The translations under genes and the position numbers were made by a program. Positions 16,429 through 25,253 of a DNA stretch of 64,000 bases are shown here, piece by piece. Each line of letters begins with the position of its first letter. The stretch's first letter is position 1. Below the pieces are notes generated by a model, which did no database searches, had not been told where the DNA came from, and saw nothing but the letters and a program-made list of their open reading frames with translations. Source of the DNA: JADHUC01 sp964617665 (GTDB taxonomy: Bacteria; Planctomycetota; Planctomycetia; Pirellulales; Pirellulaceae); contig CAZUAH010000008.1 of NCBI GenBank assembly GCA_964617665.1, positions 1 to 64,000 on the forward strand, given 5' to 3'.

Positions 16429-16649
16429 CCTGACCATCTCACATCGTACCCAAGACCTGACTACTCTCGTCCGCCACGGGATCCCCTGATGGCGAGAGTG
16501 CGACTCCAGAGATTGTAGTCCATCACGCTGCAATTCCCAAACTCGCATTCCCGAGGTGGTAGGGAAAGTAGTTCTTCTTCGGTGAGGATGAGACAGGTAC
16601 AAGACATCACTCCGAGCACACGACGATATTTCGGCCTTGCGCAGGCCTG

Positions 16650-16710
16650 AGAGCCAGTCTTCCACCACTACTAGCAGTCGCCTCGGTTTTCACATTTGAA
16701 GACTGGCTCT
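16650..16710. repeat. 12-bp perfect inverted repeat (AGAGCCAGTCTT / AAGACTGGCTCT)
   Basis: The arms lie at 16650-16661 and 16699-16710 with 37 bases between them. No T-run follows either arm, so it is not an obvious terminator. It sits between the divergently transcribed haem protein and the small membrane protein, and could be the ends of a tiny mobile remnant or a regulatory hairpin. Confidence 0.45.
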
Positions 16711-16820
16711 GAAAAACTCACGGGACTCGGCTACGCATCCAGGTCGCGTGCTTCGACACGAGTCACTCGGTACAATGGGCAAGTGGGCATTCCGTATCTC
16801 GATCCTTGTCAGCAAACGCG

Positions 16821-17168
16821 ATGTCGACCAACCCGGACCAACAGCCACCTATTCAGTTTTCTGTTGCAGATCTCTTGGCTGCGTTCGCAGGCATCGCTGC
16901 AGCTCTGGGAATCGTTGTCACTCTGGTCGAGCTTGACAACGCAGGCGACACGCATTCTGGTTGGACCAGCGAGATCCAGATGATCGACGGTACGCCCAAC
17001 GCCGTGCAGGTCCCCGTGCGGATATCAACCGACACCGGACGCGTCATCTCCCGTTGGTATCTGAGTTCACTATTCGTGGCTCTGGCGATCGAGATAGTCA
17101 CGCTGATTGTGGTCGTTACCTATCTGGTAGCACGCTCGCGTCGCAAGAGAATGGACCGGTGCAACTGA
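16821..17168 (+). CDS. Small two-helix membrane protein (115 aa)
   Basis: Two hydrophobic segments, about residues 15-38 (FSVADLLAAFAGIAAALGIV) and 82-106 (LSSLFVALAIEIVTLIVVV), flank a soluble loop of about 40 residues and a basic tail ARSRRKRMDR. ATG 16821 is chosen over an upstream TTG. A possible -10 GGTACAAT lies near 16771. Small proteins with an F-S-V-A-D-L-L-A/F-x-x-A opening are frequent in planctomycetes, but I know no function for them. Confidence 0.6.
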   Translation: MSTNPDQQPPIQFSVADLLAAFAGIAAALGIVVTLVELDNAGDTHSGWTSEIQMIDGTPNAVQVPVRISTDTGRVISRWYLSSLFVALAIEIVTLIVVVTYLVARSRRKRMDRCN

Positions 17169-17279
17169 TTTATTGGCGTTTGACGAGTAACGCCATTCTT
17201 GTATTCCGATCCCGTCAGTTACTGGCGCCCCGCCACGGCCTGATCCGCGCCGTCTGCTTTCGAATTAGCAGTCTCCGGG

Positions 17280-19151
17280 TCAAGGGAATCGATAGGCTCG
17301 AATCTGCAGCGGTCGAATCGTGTGGGGCTTATCCTGTCCGGCCGCGTAGCACACGCCGACGCGGTCGCCGTCGCGTAAACCGGTGAGAGGTCTTGACCAG
17401 CCGTTGACAAATACATCCGTCGAGCCCTCGATGTGCAGCGCGTACGTCGGTTTCTCACGCGCGTCGGACAGCCACGTGCGGACGGCGTCCAAACGGGCTT
17501 TGACAATCGGATCGAATGCTGCCGCTCGGTCCCCGGCCTCATGCCAAAACCGAATGCCTTTCATTTGTGTTCTCGGCGGCAGTGTCCTCTCGACCGTCAC
17601 GCGACGGCCGGCAGCGTCCACAGCGGCAACGACCGCGGGCATCCAGACGGCGTATCGGACACTCTTGGCGAGCGATGTGCGATCGCGTTCCGGCGGAAGA
17701 CGCCACCTCGGGTAGTCGGTCTCGATCTTCTTGTCGTACCGAGCGCCACTCGCGAAGAAGCTCTCCAGCCGGCTTTCCAGGTGGTTCATACGGATCGTCA
17801 GAGATTCATACGGAAAGTTCACCGCCTTTGGACCCCAGTGCGGTGGGATATCCCGATGGTAGTCGGCGTAGGCGATCGTCCCGGCGGAATCGACCAGCAC
17901 GATATACGCCCCGCCTCCTTGGTCCATCCACTCGTTCCTGAAATGCTGAGCCATGTCGTCCAGCAAATAGTCCGTCGTGCAATCCGGCCACCCCATGTAA
18001 AATATCTTGCAGATGCGAGCCCGGTGTCCCATCGCGGTCTCGTGAACGTACGACGTCCGTTGGGGCGTAGGGCCGACAAAGTCCATCGACGGCATCCGCG
18101 TGTCGTGGATCGTGTTGCAGATGAAGTGCACCACCGCCCGTTCGCCGAGAGCCAGCTTGAGCGGCTCGAACATCGGTGCGATCTTCCCATGCCACGTCCA
18201 AGGGTCCGTGGCGTTCATGAATACCATCAGTACCGCTTTCTTCCCGCGAAAGTCACTCAGCCGCACGTACTGCGCCTCGTGGCCAGCAGTGATCTCATAC
18301 GGCTTGGCGACAACCTCCCCGCCGCGCAGCTCGAAGCCACACATAACCTGCAGGAATTCCTTCACCGCGAGCGGCGTGAGAATATCCACAGGATCCCGCG
18401 GATTCGCATCTGTGTACTGCGGCGTGTCGAGGAAGGCTTCCATGCGTGCCAGGGCGAAATCGGGCGCCGTCTCGCCGGGCAGACGAAAACCACCACCACC
18501 GTAGCGCGATCGAGTGAGGCCGAGATGACATGGCAAGACGCCGGTACCCGTGCACCGCGCGTCGACGAACATGGCGTAGTCGCGCAATGCATCGATATCC
18601 GCTGCCGTCAACGCCTCGCCCCGGTAGCCCTTGGCCAAGGCAGCCCGGCCGGCCTGCTCGACGGCGCGAGCATAATCGGCGGTTTCCTCTTCCGCGGTCG
18701 ATAGAGGCTCCTCCTTTCTTTCCTTCTGCTTGATGCCGCAGCGAAGGTATCGATGCAGCAGCGTTCCACTTGCGAGGAACCGATACTTCCGTTCGGGGCC
18801 ATGAAGAGCTTCTCCAGCCAGCAGTTTGTCCGCCACGGCGCGTGCATGCTCATCCCAAACACGACGATACGCATCGTACAGCCGCTTCTTCTCGCCGACG
18901 AGCTTGGCGACCATCTCAGGCCGTCCATCGTAAGGCTCCACGGCCAGGGCCGCGCCGCACATCACATCGCGCCACGCCCCGTCCCACGAATCCTTCTCGG
19001 CCGCCGCCTGCTTCTCAATCGCAACGAGCCATTGCGCAGCCGTTCTACCCGATTGATCAGGCGGTTGGGCCTGGCAGCAAGTCGCGATACTGAAAAAGGC
19101 CACGACTAGCGCTCGGGCAGACGAGCCGGTCAGGAACAACGAATTGGACAT
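17280..19151 (-). CDS. Exported protein with a thioredoxin-fold, deiodinase-like segment (623 aa)
   Basis: A signal peptide begins at ATG 19151 (MSNSLFLTGSSARALVVAFF) with AGGAAG upstream. The open frame reaches 19271 but the first 40 residues are not needed. A helical region (residues about 40-220) is followed near 235 by LPGETAPDFALARMEAF and near 310-420 by VRLSDFRGKKAVLMVFMN, ICNTIHDTRMPSMDF and GAYIVLVDSAGTIAYADYH. This order matches AhpC/TSA-type redoxins, with IHDTRMP at the place where iodothyronine-deiodinase-like proteins have their REAH motif. A redox-active CxxC is not visible in the segment. The C-terminal 120 residues include a metal-binding-style beta region. Redox or sensing role is inferred only. 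Confidence 0.55.
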   Translation of the reverse strand: MSNSLFLTGSSARALVVAFFSIATCCQAQPPDQSGRTAAQWLVAIEKQAAAEKDSWDGAWRDVMCGAALAVEPYDGRPEMVAKLVGEKKRLYDAYRRVWDEHARAVADKLLAGEALHGPERKYRFLASGTLLHRYLRCGIKQKERKEEPLSTAEEETADYARAVEQAGRAALAKGYRGEALTAADIDALRDYAMFVDARCTGTGVLPCHLGLTRSRYGGGGFRLPGETAPDFALARMEAFLDTPQYTDANPRDPVDILTPLAVKEFLQVMCGFELRGGEVVAKPYEITAGHEAQYVRLSDFRGKKAVLMVFMNATDPWTWHGKIAPMFEPLKLALGERAVVHFICNTIHDTRMPSMDFVGPTPQRTSYVHETAMGHRARICKIFYMGWPDCTTDYLLDDMAQHFRNEWMDQGGGAYIVLVDSAGTIAYADYHRDIPPHWGPKAVNFPYESLTIRMNHLESRLESFFASGARYDKKIETDYPRWRLPPERDRTSLAKSVRYAVWMPAVVAAVDAAGRRVTVERTLPPRTQMKGIRFWHEAGDRAAAFDPIVKARLDAVRTWLSDAREKPTYALHIEGSTDVFVNGWSRPLTGLRDGDRVGVCYAAGQDKPHTIRPLQIRAYRFP

Positions 19152-19245
19152 ATTGGACTTCCTGTTGCGCGCGAATCGACTTGGGATATCCTGACGACTG
19201 ATGCTATCCCTTATGCTCAAGTCCGGAAAGAGGCGAGCGGGAAAA

Positions 19246-22200
19246 TCAGTGCAGTGCGAACAGACACCCATCGTCGCAGCCGACGTAGATCACGTTGTCG
19301 CTGGGCCAGGGCGAAGAGATGATTCGCGCGCTAGGCTCGCTGCCGCCGACAGTGAGGTCTGGGGCAGGGAGTCTGCTGGGCTTGTGCTTCCAACGCAGGT
19401 CGCCGGTCATGGCATCGATGGCGTAGACGTTGCCGTCCCAGCAGCCGAAGTAGACGGTTTCGCCTGCGACGGATGGCGAGGACTGGATTGGTGCGCCGGC
19501 CTCGAACTTCCAACCTCGTTTGCCGGTGTTGGCGTCAAATGTCCGCAACGTACCATCGTTGCTGGCGGCGTAGACCCGCCCGTGCGCGACCGCCAGATCG
19601 GCGTAAACCTCGTAGCCCGGCGTGCCACCGTTGTTGATTGGGAGCCGCTGTTCAGGCCAGATTGGTTCGTGCCACTTGGTGCGGCCTCGCTTCGGGTCCC
19701 AGGCCATCACGGTGCCGGTCATCGAGCCTGGTACGTAGGCGAGATCCCCGGCGCGGGTGAACGACATGAACTGCCGGTTCTGGTGTCCACCTGAGTGCGA
19801 CCACAAACTCTTGCCTGTGGCTAGATCCACGGCTCCGAAGTTGCTGCCGTTGGCCCCGGCGTAGAGTGTCCTTTCGTCGAGGCAGATGGCGGCGTATCCC
19901 TGCGGGCCGGACGGGCCTCGCCAGACGACCTCGCCCGTCTCGGCGTCCAGCCCAACGACCGGACCGGCGCTCATCACACCAACGTCGTGACCGCCCCTTG
20001 CACCTTCGCCGATGAACACCACGCCGTAGGCCACGGCCGGCGAACCGCATGGTCGCATTCGGGAGAGCGATTTTTCCCATCGCTTCTCGCCGTTCTTGGC
20101 GTCCAGCGCGAACATTCGCCCGTCCTCGCTGACGATGTAGACTACCCCGTCCACAACCGCCGCCGACCCGGCCACGGCCCCGCGCGTCTCGACCTTCCAG
20201 ACCTCAGTGCCCTTCTCGGCATCCACCGCGTAGATGTGATTATCGTTGCTGCCAAAATACGCAATGCCATCCACCACCACGGGCGAACTCTTAATGGGGC
20301 CTTTCGTTTGGAACCGCCATTTGACGCCCTTGACGTTCGTGAGCCCCTTCGCCTGGAACACGCCATCGCGACGCAGATTGCCGCGATGCACGCGGCCCTG
20401 GAGCGGATCGAACTTCGCCGGGTCGATATTGAGTAGTGCCGGAGCATCACGCCGCACAGACACCAATTGGACGGTTTCCGAGCGAAACGACACTTTTTCG
20501 GGCAGTTGCCGCACGACTCGGAATCCCGTATCGCAGTACGGCCAAGTCGTGGGTGGGGCGTCGGAGGACAGCAGGCCCTGTCTGACACCGACGGTCAAAT
20601 CGAGGATGGATCCGCCCAGGCGACTCGTTCGCATTCTGGTCTGCACTCCGGGACTGCTCAACTCGCTGACGTTGCCCAGCACGTCGTACAAACCCAAGGC
20701 CGTCGGCTTCTTCTGGCCCACCGGATGCGTCGTCCCGCCGGCGGCGTCGAACAGCCAAGCGTGCTCGAAAACGCCTTTCGCCTCGTTGCCCCACGGATAC
20801 CTTTGTCCATCGGGAACGACCGCTTGCTGGTACTCGGCAACCGAAGGCAAACGGTACCCGTCGGCTTCGGCGGCGGCGTACAAGGGCGGTAAGACGCGAT
20901 CCATGGCATCCGTCGCGTATACCCCCGGCAATGAATGCGATGCCCCGGCACCCATTCCGACCGATGGCGTATCAGTCTGTTCCGGACGGCCGTACTTCGC
21001 GATGTAATCCTCTGGAAAATGAAACTGAATCGGCCGGAACTTCACGGCCGTCTTATACACCGTCGCGCAATCCGGGTCAGCATAGTACACTGGCTTTCGG
21101 CCCATCAACTCGCTCAGTGCATTGCACCACACGGCCATGTCATAAGCGGTGATGTCGGTCACGGGCTCGTCGCACGCGTGTGTCTGCGGTGGTTCAGCCC
21201 GACCGGTAACCGGATCGAAGCCCCAGTAGTCCATCGAGCCCATGTCGCCGTCGTAGTCGGTTTCGTAGCCGTGTGCTATCGCCCAATCTCGGACGCGTTT
21301 CCAAAAAGCAAACGTCGTCTCATGCCGAGCGATTTCCACTTGCGTTCCCGGCACGCGCACCAGCTCCAATTTGATCGCCGGTCTGGCGGGCGCATCGCTA
21401 CTTCTTGCGGTCTCGTCTTTGGCGATTATCCATGTCGGCACGCCGTCGTTGATCTCGACCTTCATCGGTGCCGCGCCGCCAGCATCGCACCGTACCAATC
21501 GAAGGCCGATGTTGTATGAGCCGTCGTGCGGGAAATCGCCATAGGGGCTGGCCGAACGCGTCGCCGGGTGGGACGGGTAAAGGAAATCGCCGCCTAACAC
21601 CGTGATCGGAGGAGCCGCCGCCGGATCGTAGCAGTCGCCAAATGTCCACACCAGTTCCCCTACGTTGCCCAGCAAATCGTACACGCCCGCCGGGCTGGGC
21701 TCCTTCGTACCAACCGGCTGCGTCTGGCCGTCGGAGTTCTCACCAACCACGGCATTGGCCGGAGAGATCGTCTGTTTCGCCATCGCCCGTTGCCACTCGC
21801 CCGGCGTGGGCAGCCGATATCCGTCGGCCGACCATTTCACGTACAGCTTCGGCAGCGGTCGTGGCTTAGCAAAGGCCGGACTCCATCGCACCTCGTGGAG
21901 CGGTTTCCCAAACGCGGGATCTTCGTAGTAGACCGGCTCACGGCTTTCCATTTCGCTCAGCGCGTTGCACCAAGCAGCCGCATCGTGCAGCGTGAAGTCC
22001 GTCGCCGGCTCCTGGAGGCCGTGCGCTGTGTTGCCGAAATCCATCGATCCACAGTCGCCGTCCTTCTCGAACCCAAAGCCCTGGCTGGGCGGCACGAAGT
22101 CGTTGCTCCGCGCCAGACGGAACACGTTCTTCCACAACTCGTAGGGAACCTCGGTCTTGCTGATGTAGAAGTCGCCGTCCTCGCCAGTCACCTCTACCAT

Positions 22201-23184
22201 CGCAATTGTCTCGCTCGGGCGCTTCCGGCGATGCACTACGGCGTCGGCCTCGAATGCATACCACTTGTAGCCAAAGTACGACGGAATAAACCGATCCTTC
22301 GCGGCGTACACACCGACGGCAGTGACGTCCTCGAATGAGTGCTCCGTGAAGTCGGCCGACTCGGCATCGAAGTAGATGTCGTGCGGTGCCTTCGGGTTGT
22401 ATTTCGCCCAGCGGGTCTTAGTGGGCTGTAGCGTGTGCGTGCCAGCGAGATGAAACGTCGCCTCGGAGAGATAGCTTTGCTGGTCGTCGCAGACGAGAAG
22501 TCGCACGGAGTCGATGCACATGAAATACCGCTTCAGCACCAATGCCAGCCGGCTCTCGTCGTCGAAGGTTACCCGGTTCGCTGCGCCGCCGTTGAGAAAA
22601 TCCGGTTTGAGCCACAACCAATTCACCGCCAGACGATAGGGCGAGTAGATCTCGTAAGTCTCGTGAAACACGGCCCAGTTCTCGCGTGGCCAGCAGAACG
22701 GTCCGTCGTGGTCCTGATTCACGCCGTCTTCGCTGAACCCGGTGGTGCGCCGGTTGGCCTGGTAAATGGCTTGGCCGCCATACCACCGCGGCGTGCCGGC
22801 CAGCATGTCGTACCACGGCGCGACGGGATTGAACGGCCGCTCCAGGCTGAATTCGTGATAGCCCACCACATCGTCGTCCGTCTTGCCGTCGCCATCCACG
22901 TCGACAGTCAGGTCCAGTTGCACGGGCCGGTCATTCGGTCGCCAGAGCTTTGTCTCCGGGTCCTGCACGAGCGCATACCGGTGGCAATGGAAATGATGCC
23001 GCGGCTGTCCATCGCCGCCGCGGAGGAAATCCGCGCCAAAATCCACGATACGGACCCGGGCCGCTTCGACCGGCGCATCGGCTGCCGCCGGGTCCGGCTG
23101 CCAAACCTTGAGCTCTCCGGCATGAAGCCTGCCTGCCATGCAGATCACAACCGCGCCCGCGCATGCAAGTCCTCTGATCTTCAT
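19246..23184 (-). CDS. Exported fusion: two SUMF/FGE-type domains plus PQQ-like beta-propeller (1312 aa)
   Basis: ATG 23184 has a GGGGAGG site; the GTG eight codons upstream is less likely. After the signal peptide (GLACAGAVVICMAGRLHAGE) comes a region of about 300 residues without a known fold. Two formylglycine-generating-enzyme-like domains follow at about 330-570 (SADGYRLPTPGEWQRA, LLGNVGELVWTFG) and 610-890 (ADGYRLPSVAEYQQA, LGNVSELSS). Residues about 940-1312 hold repeated PQQ/BamB blades (GIAYFGSNDNHIYAVDAEKG, VYAASNDGTLRTFDANTGK, VYFGCWDGNVYAIDAMTGD). SUMF folds outside true FGE act mostly as binding domains. The redox cysteines of FGE are not evident. Two SUMF domains and a propeller on one chain suggest a large periplasmic or cell-surface binding protein. 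Confidence 0.75.
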   Translation of the reverse strand: MKIRGLACAGAVVICMAGRLHAGELKVWQPDPAAADAPVEAARVRIVDFGADFLRGGDGQPRHHFHCHRYALVQDPETKLWRPNDRPVQLDLTVDVDGDGKTDDDVVGYHEFSLERPFNPVAPWYDMLAGTPRWYGGQAIYQANRRTTGFSEDGVNQDHDGPFCWPRENWAVFHETYEIYSPYRLAVNWLWLKPDFLNGGAANRVTFDDESRLALVLKRYFMCIDSVRLLVCDDQQSYLSEATFHLAGTHTLQPTKTRWAKYNPKAPHDIYFDAESADFTEHSFEDVTAVGVYAAKDRFIPSYFGYKWYAFEADAVVHRRKRPSETIAMVEVTGEDGDFYISKTEVPYELWKNVFRLARSNDFVPPSQGFGFEKDGDCGSMDFGNTAHGLQEPATDFTLHDAAAWCNALSEMESREPVYYEDPAFGKPLHEVRWSPAFAKPRPLPKLYVKWSADGYRLPTPGEWQRAMAKQTISPANAVVGENSDGQTQPVGTKEPSPAGVYDLLGNVGELVWTFGDCYDPAAAPPITVLGGDFLYPSHPATRSASPYGDFPHDGSYNIGLRLVRCDAGGAAPMKVEINDGVPTWIIAKDETARSSDAPARPAIKLELVRVPGTQVEIARHETTFAFWKRVRDWAIAHGYETDYDGDMGSMDYWGFDPVTGRAEPPQTHACDEPVTDITAYDMAVWCNALSELMGRKPVYYADPDCATVYKTAVKFRPIQFHFPEDYIAKYGRPEQTDTPSVGMGAGASHSLPGVYATDAMDRVLPPLYAAAEADGYRLPSVAEYQQAVVPDGQRYPWGNEAKGVFEHAWLFDAAGGTTHPVGQKKPTALGLYDVLGNVSELSSPGVQTRMRTSRLGGSILDLTVGVRQGLLSSDAPPTTWPYCDTGFRVVRQLPEKVSFRSETVQLVSVRRDAPALLNIDPAKFDPLQGRVHRGNLRRDGVFQAKGLTNVKGVKWRFQTKGPIKSSPVVVDGIAYFGSNDNHIYAVDAEKGTEVWKVETRGAVAGSAAVVDGVVYIVSEDGRMFALDAKNGEKRWEKSLSRMRPCGSPAVAYGVVFIGEGARGGHDVGVMSAGPVVGLDAETGEVVWRGPSGPQGYAAICLDERTLYAGANGSNFGAVDLATGKSLWSHSGGHQNRQFMSFTRAGDLAYVPGSMTGTVMAWDPKRGRTKWHEPIWPEQRLPINNGGTPGYEVYADLAVAHGRVYAASNDGTLRTFDANTGKRGWKFEAGAPIQSSPSVAGETVYFGCWDGNVYAIDAMTGDLRWKHKPSRLPAPDLTVGGSEPSARIISSPWPSDNVIYVGCDDGCLFALH

Positions 23185-23458
23185 ATCATCGGCCTCCCCG
23201 TTCTCCACTCAGGAATTCCCTGCAATCGCCCTCCGCAAAACGTCGACTAACAAGATCTTCATCTCCCGCCGCTCCTGACGCAACCATCCATGTGCCATCT
23301 ATACGCAATAGATCTACGATGTCTTGCTCCAGTGTGCAGTAACAGCCGCACGTGCTGATACAATGAACCAGCGCCGGCGCCTCAGGTTCAATTCACGATC
23401 GCGTCGACAAAGGCAAGAAGGGAAAAACCGGATTGATTTGCATTCCAAGGGGATGGTC

Positions 23459-24604
23459 ATGTTCTGCAACCGCCTGCCAATCGTGATGCTGCTGTTGGTC
23501 GCACTGCACGTACCAACCGCTCATGCGGATGGCCCTGATGGCCTCGACAACAACCTACAAGTGGTGGACCTGAGCGATCTGGACGGCCCGCTTCCGCTGG
23601 ATGTCGTTTCGAGCAAACAGATTTTATGGCAGACCGAGGATTGGGAGCATTCAACGTGGCAGAACCCAGAATGGCCCAAAGGCGGCCCCGATACGGTCGG
23701 GTACCCAACAGTGGTCAAGAACAATCGTGGGTCCAATGCGGATGGTAAGTATTACCTATTCTACGCGCACCACGATCCCAGGTCGGGCATCGGCGTGGCT
23801 GTCTCCGACGTTATCACGGGGCCCTATTCGAAGAAGGTCAAAGTACCCGGCCGATCAGATAACCAAGTGGTGCCCGCCTTCCATGCATCGAGCACGCATC
23901 CCGGCGATCCGGACCATACGTCAAGTCCTTGGGTCGTCTGGAACGAGTTGGAACAACGGTGGTTCATGTACTTCCATTACTTCAATCATGTCCGAAAAAC
24001 CGTACCGGGATATCAATTGACGGCCTTGGCCACCACACCCGATCTGGTGTCGCACCGCTGGACGATCTGGGAGGACGCTTCGTTTGGTACGACGCCACCC
24101 TATCGCCCGGTGCTGCCGACAACCACACAGGCGTGGGCCAACCAGGCATCGTCGTACAATAGCGTGCATCGGCTTCCGGACGGGCGCTGGCTGGCTTTCA
24201 TTCGCGGCACATCGAACAACGGCAAGCCCCCGTCGCTCGGTTTTGCCTCGTCAAACGATGGCCGTAGCTGGGATTACTTCGACGAGACCCCTATCATCCA
24301 TCAAAACAATGGCGGCGGTGGTAGAAAAGGAGTCTATCGTCCGGGCTTCATCGGCTATCTCGGCAAGAATGAATCCGACATCGACGAGTATCTCGTCGCT
24401 TGGCAGGAAAGTGTCCATTTCGACGGCGACGCGAGACTGATCTACGGCTACACCACAGATTTCAAATCCATCAAGCGCGACCCGCGTGGACACGTGAATT
24501 GGAGAGGATCGGACGGGGCAATCGCCGCGTGGCGCGAAGGGAGCCGGCTGTACCTGTTTGCGGGCAAATCCGTACACGAGCTGAAACTGCCCGTGGATCG
24601 ATAA
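23459..24604 (+). CDS. Secreted five-bladed propeller protein, glycoside-hydrolase 43-like (381 aa)
   Basis: The signal peptide MFCNRLPIVMLLLVALHVPT starts at ATG 23459, six bases after AAGGGG; an overlapping upstream frame to 23324 looks spurious. The mature protein has DTVGYPTVVKNNRGSNADGK, YYLFYAHHDPRSGIGVAVSD, ARLIYGYTTDFKSI and GSDGAIAAWREGSRLYLFAG, the pattern of GH43/GH117-type propellers in which acidic residues at blade ends act on sugars. I could not fix the catalytic triad. It stands alone, divergent from the 1312-residue gene. Polysaccharide degradation is the likely context. Confidence 0.6.
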   Translation: MFCNRLPIVMLLLVALHVPTAHADGPDGLDNNLQVVDLSDLDGPLPLDVVSSKQILWQTEDWEHSTWQNPEWPKGGPDTVGYPTVVKNNRGSNADGKYYLFYAHHDPRSGIGVAVSDVITGPYSKKVKVPGRSDNQVVPAFHASSTHPGDPDHTSSPWVVWNELEQRWFMYFHYFNHVRKTVPGYQLTALATTPDLVSHRWTIWEDASFGTTPPYRPVLPTTTQAWANQASSYNSVHRLPDGRWLAFIRGTSNNGKPPSLGFASSNDGRSWDYFDETPIIHQNNGGGGRKGVYRPGFIGYLGKNESDIDEYLVAWQESVHFDGDARLIYGYTTDFKSIKRDPRGHVNWRGSDGAIAAWREGSRLYLFAGKSVHELKLPVDR

Positions 24605-24989
24605 GCGCGAAAACGATCGACAAAGAAACCGACGTAATGACTTCTTGGCAGTGCAAGCGGTCTCATGCGGATTGTCCAGAGAGCAGTGTGTCGGCGGCGC
24701 GGCCGTTTTCTCGTCACAAACCGCAACCTTTGCCACGGTACCGCATTTGGACTTCCGGCGTTGTCGTCAAGGATATCCGCCGGGGCGGTCGATGGTTGTG
24801 ACGGGCAGTTGGTGGTGTCACCACCACTTTGCGATCGACCACCAGTCTGCTATATCCAGCCACGTCATTCTACCGGGAGTGACGTGGCTTTTTGTATGGG
24901 CAAATCCCTCGCTATGGATGGCTCACGCCCCGGCGTGATCATCGTTTCGCCGTTTTGAAACGGGCTGGCTGGAAAGGCTGAAACGCCGA
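24605..24989 (+). other. Gene-free 385 bases with a possible structured small RNA
   Basis: No convincing ORF is seen on either strand. From 24787 to 24893 the plus strand can fold into a long-range stem GGTCGAT/ATCGACC (24787-24793 with 24834-24840) that encloses a perfect GGTGGT-GTC-ACCACC hairpin (24811-24825), followed by the strong intrinsic terminator at 24858-24893. The terminator is 254 bases past the preceding stop codon, far for that gene alone. A short independent RNA is therefore possible, though no promoter was identified. Confidence 0.35.
24858..24893 (+). terminator. Intrinsic terminator
   Basis: AGCCACGTCA (24858-24867) pairs perfectly with TGACGTGGCT (24880-24889) around a 12-base loop and is followed by five T (24889-24893). 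It terminates plus-strand transcription, either of the propeller gene ending at 24604 or of a small RNA. Confidence 0.85.
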
Positions 24990-25190
24990 CTACGATCCTT
25001 TGGGCACGTACGCCCCACACTGAAACTCATCTTCACCTTCCTGGTCGGCGCGATTGAGTAGACAAAGCATCTCCTCGGACGGATCGTCGTCTTTCTCGCA
25101 CGACACGCATAAGCTTGGCTTCGCAATCAAATCTGCATTGATCTTGTTACCGTCGTCGTCGTAGAGACCGAACGGTTTTTCGTCTTGCAT
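24990..25190 (-). CDS. Small cysteine-containing protein (66 aa)
   Basis: ATG 25190 has GGGAG eight bases upstream. The acidic protein contains four cysteines in the pattern C-x-x-C (CVSCEKDDD), C (EEMLCLLNRADQ) and C (EFQCGAYVPKGS), so a metal-binding role is possible. I recall similar short planctomycete proteins with KPSLC-x-x-C and DQ-x-x-E-x-x-F-x-C, but no function. It is the last gene on this strand, 64 bases after the PQQ propeller. Confidence 0.7.
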   Translation of the reverse strand: MQDEKPFGLYDDDGNKINADLIAKPSLCVSCEKDDDPSEEMLCLLNRADQEGEDEFQCGAYVPKGS

Positions 25191-25253
25191 TACGCATCTC
25201 CCATCGGACAGGCCCTATGTGCTGGCCAGCGCACCCCATACCGGCCTATCCGG

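Noticed and set aside
16429..16668. 80-residue N-terminal extension of the haem/propeller gene
   Set aside because: It lacks coding character, precedes an obvious signal sequence and includes one arm of the 16650 inverted repeat.
19201..23250. Long plus-strand ORFs opposite the 1312-residue gene (and similar antisense ORFs elsewhere)
   Set aside because: They mirror the codon pattern of the real gene, lack ribosome sites and contain no recognisable motifs.
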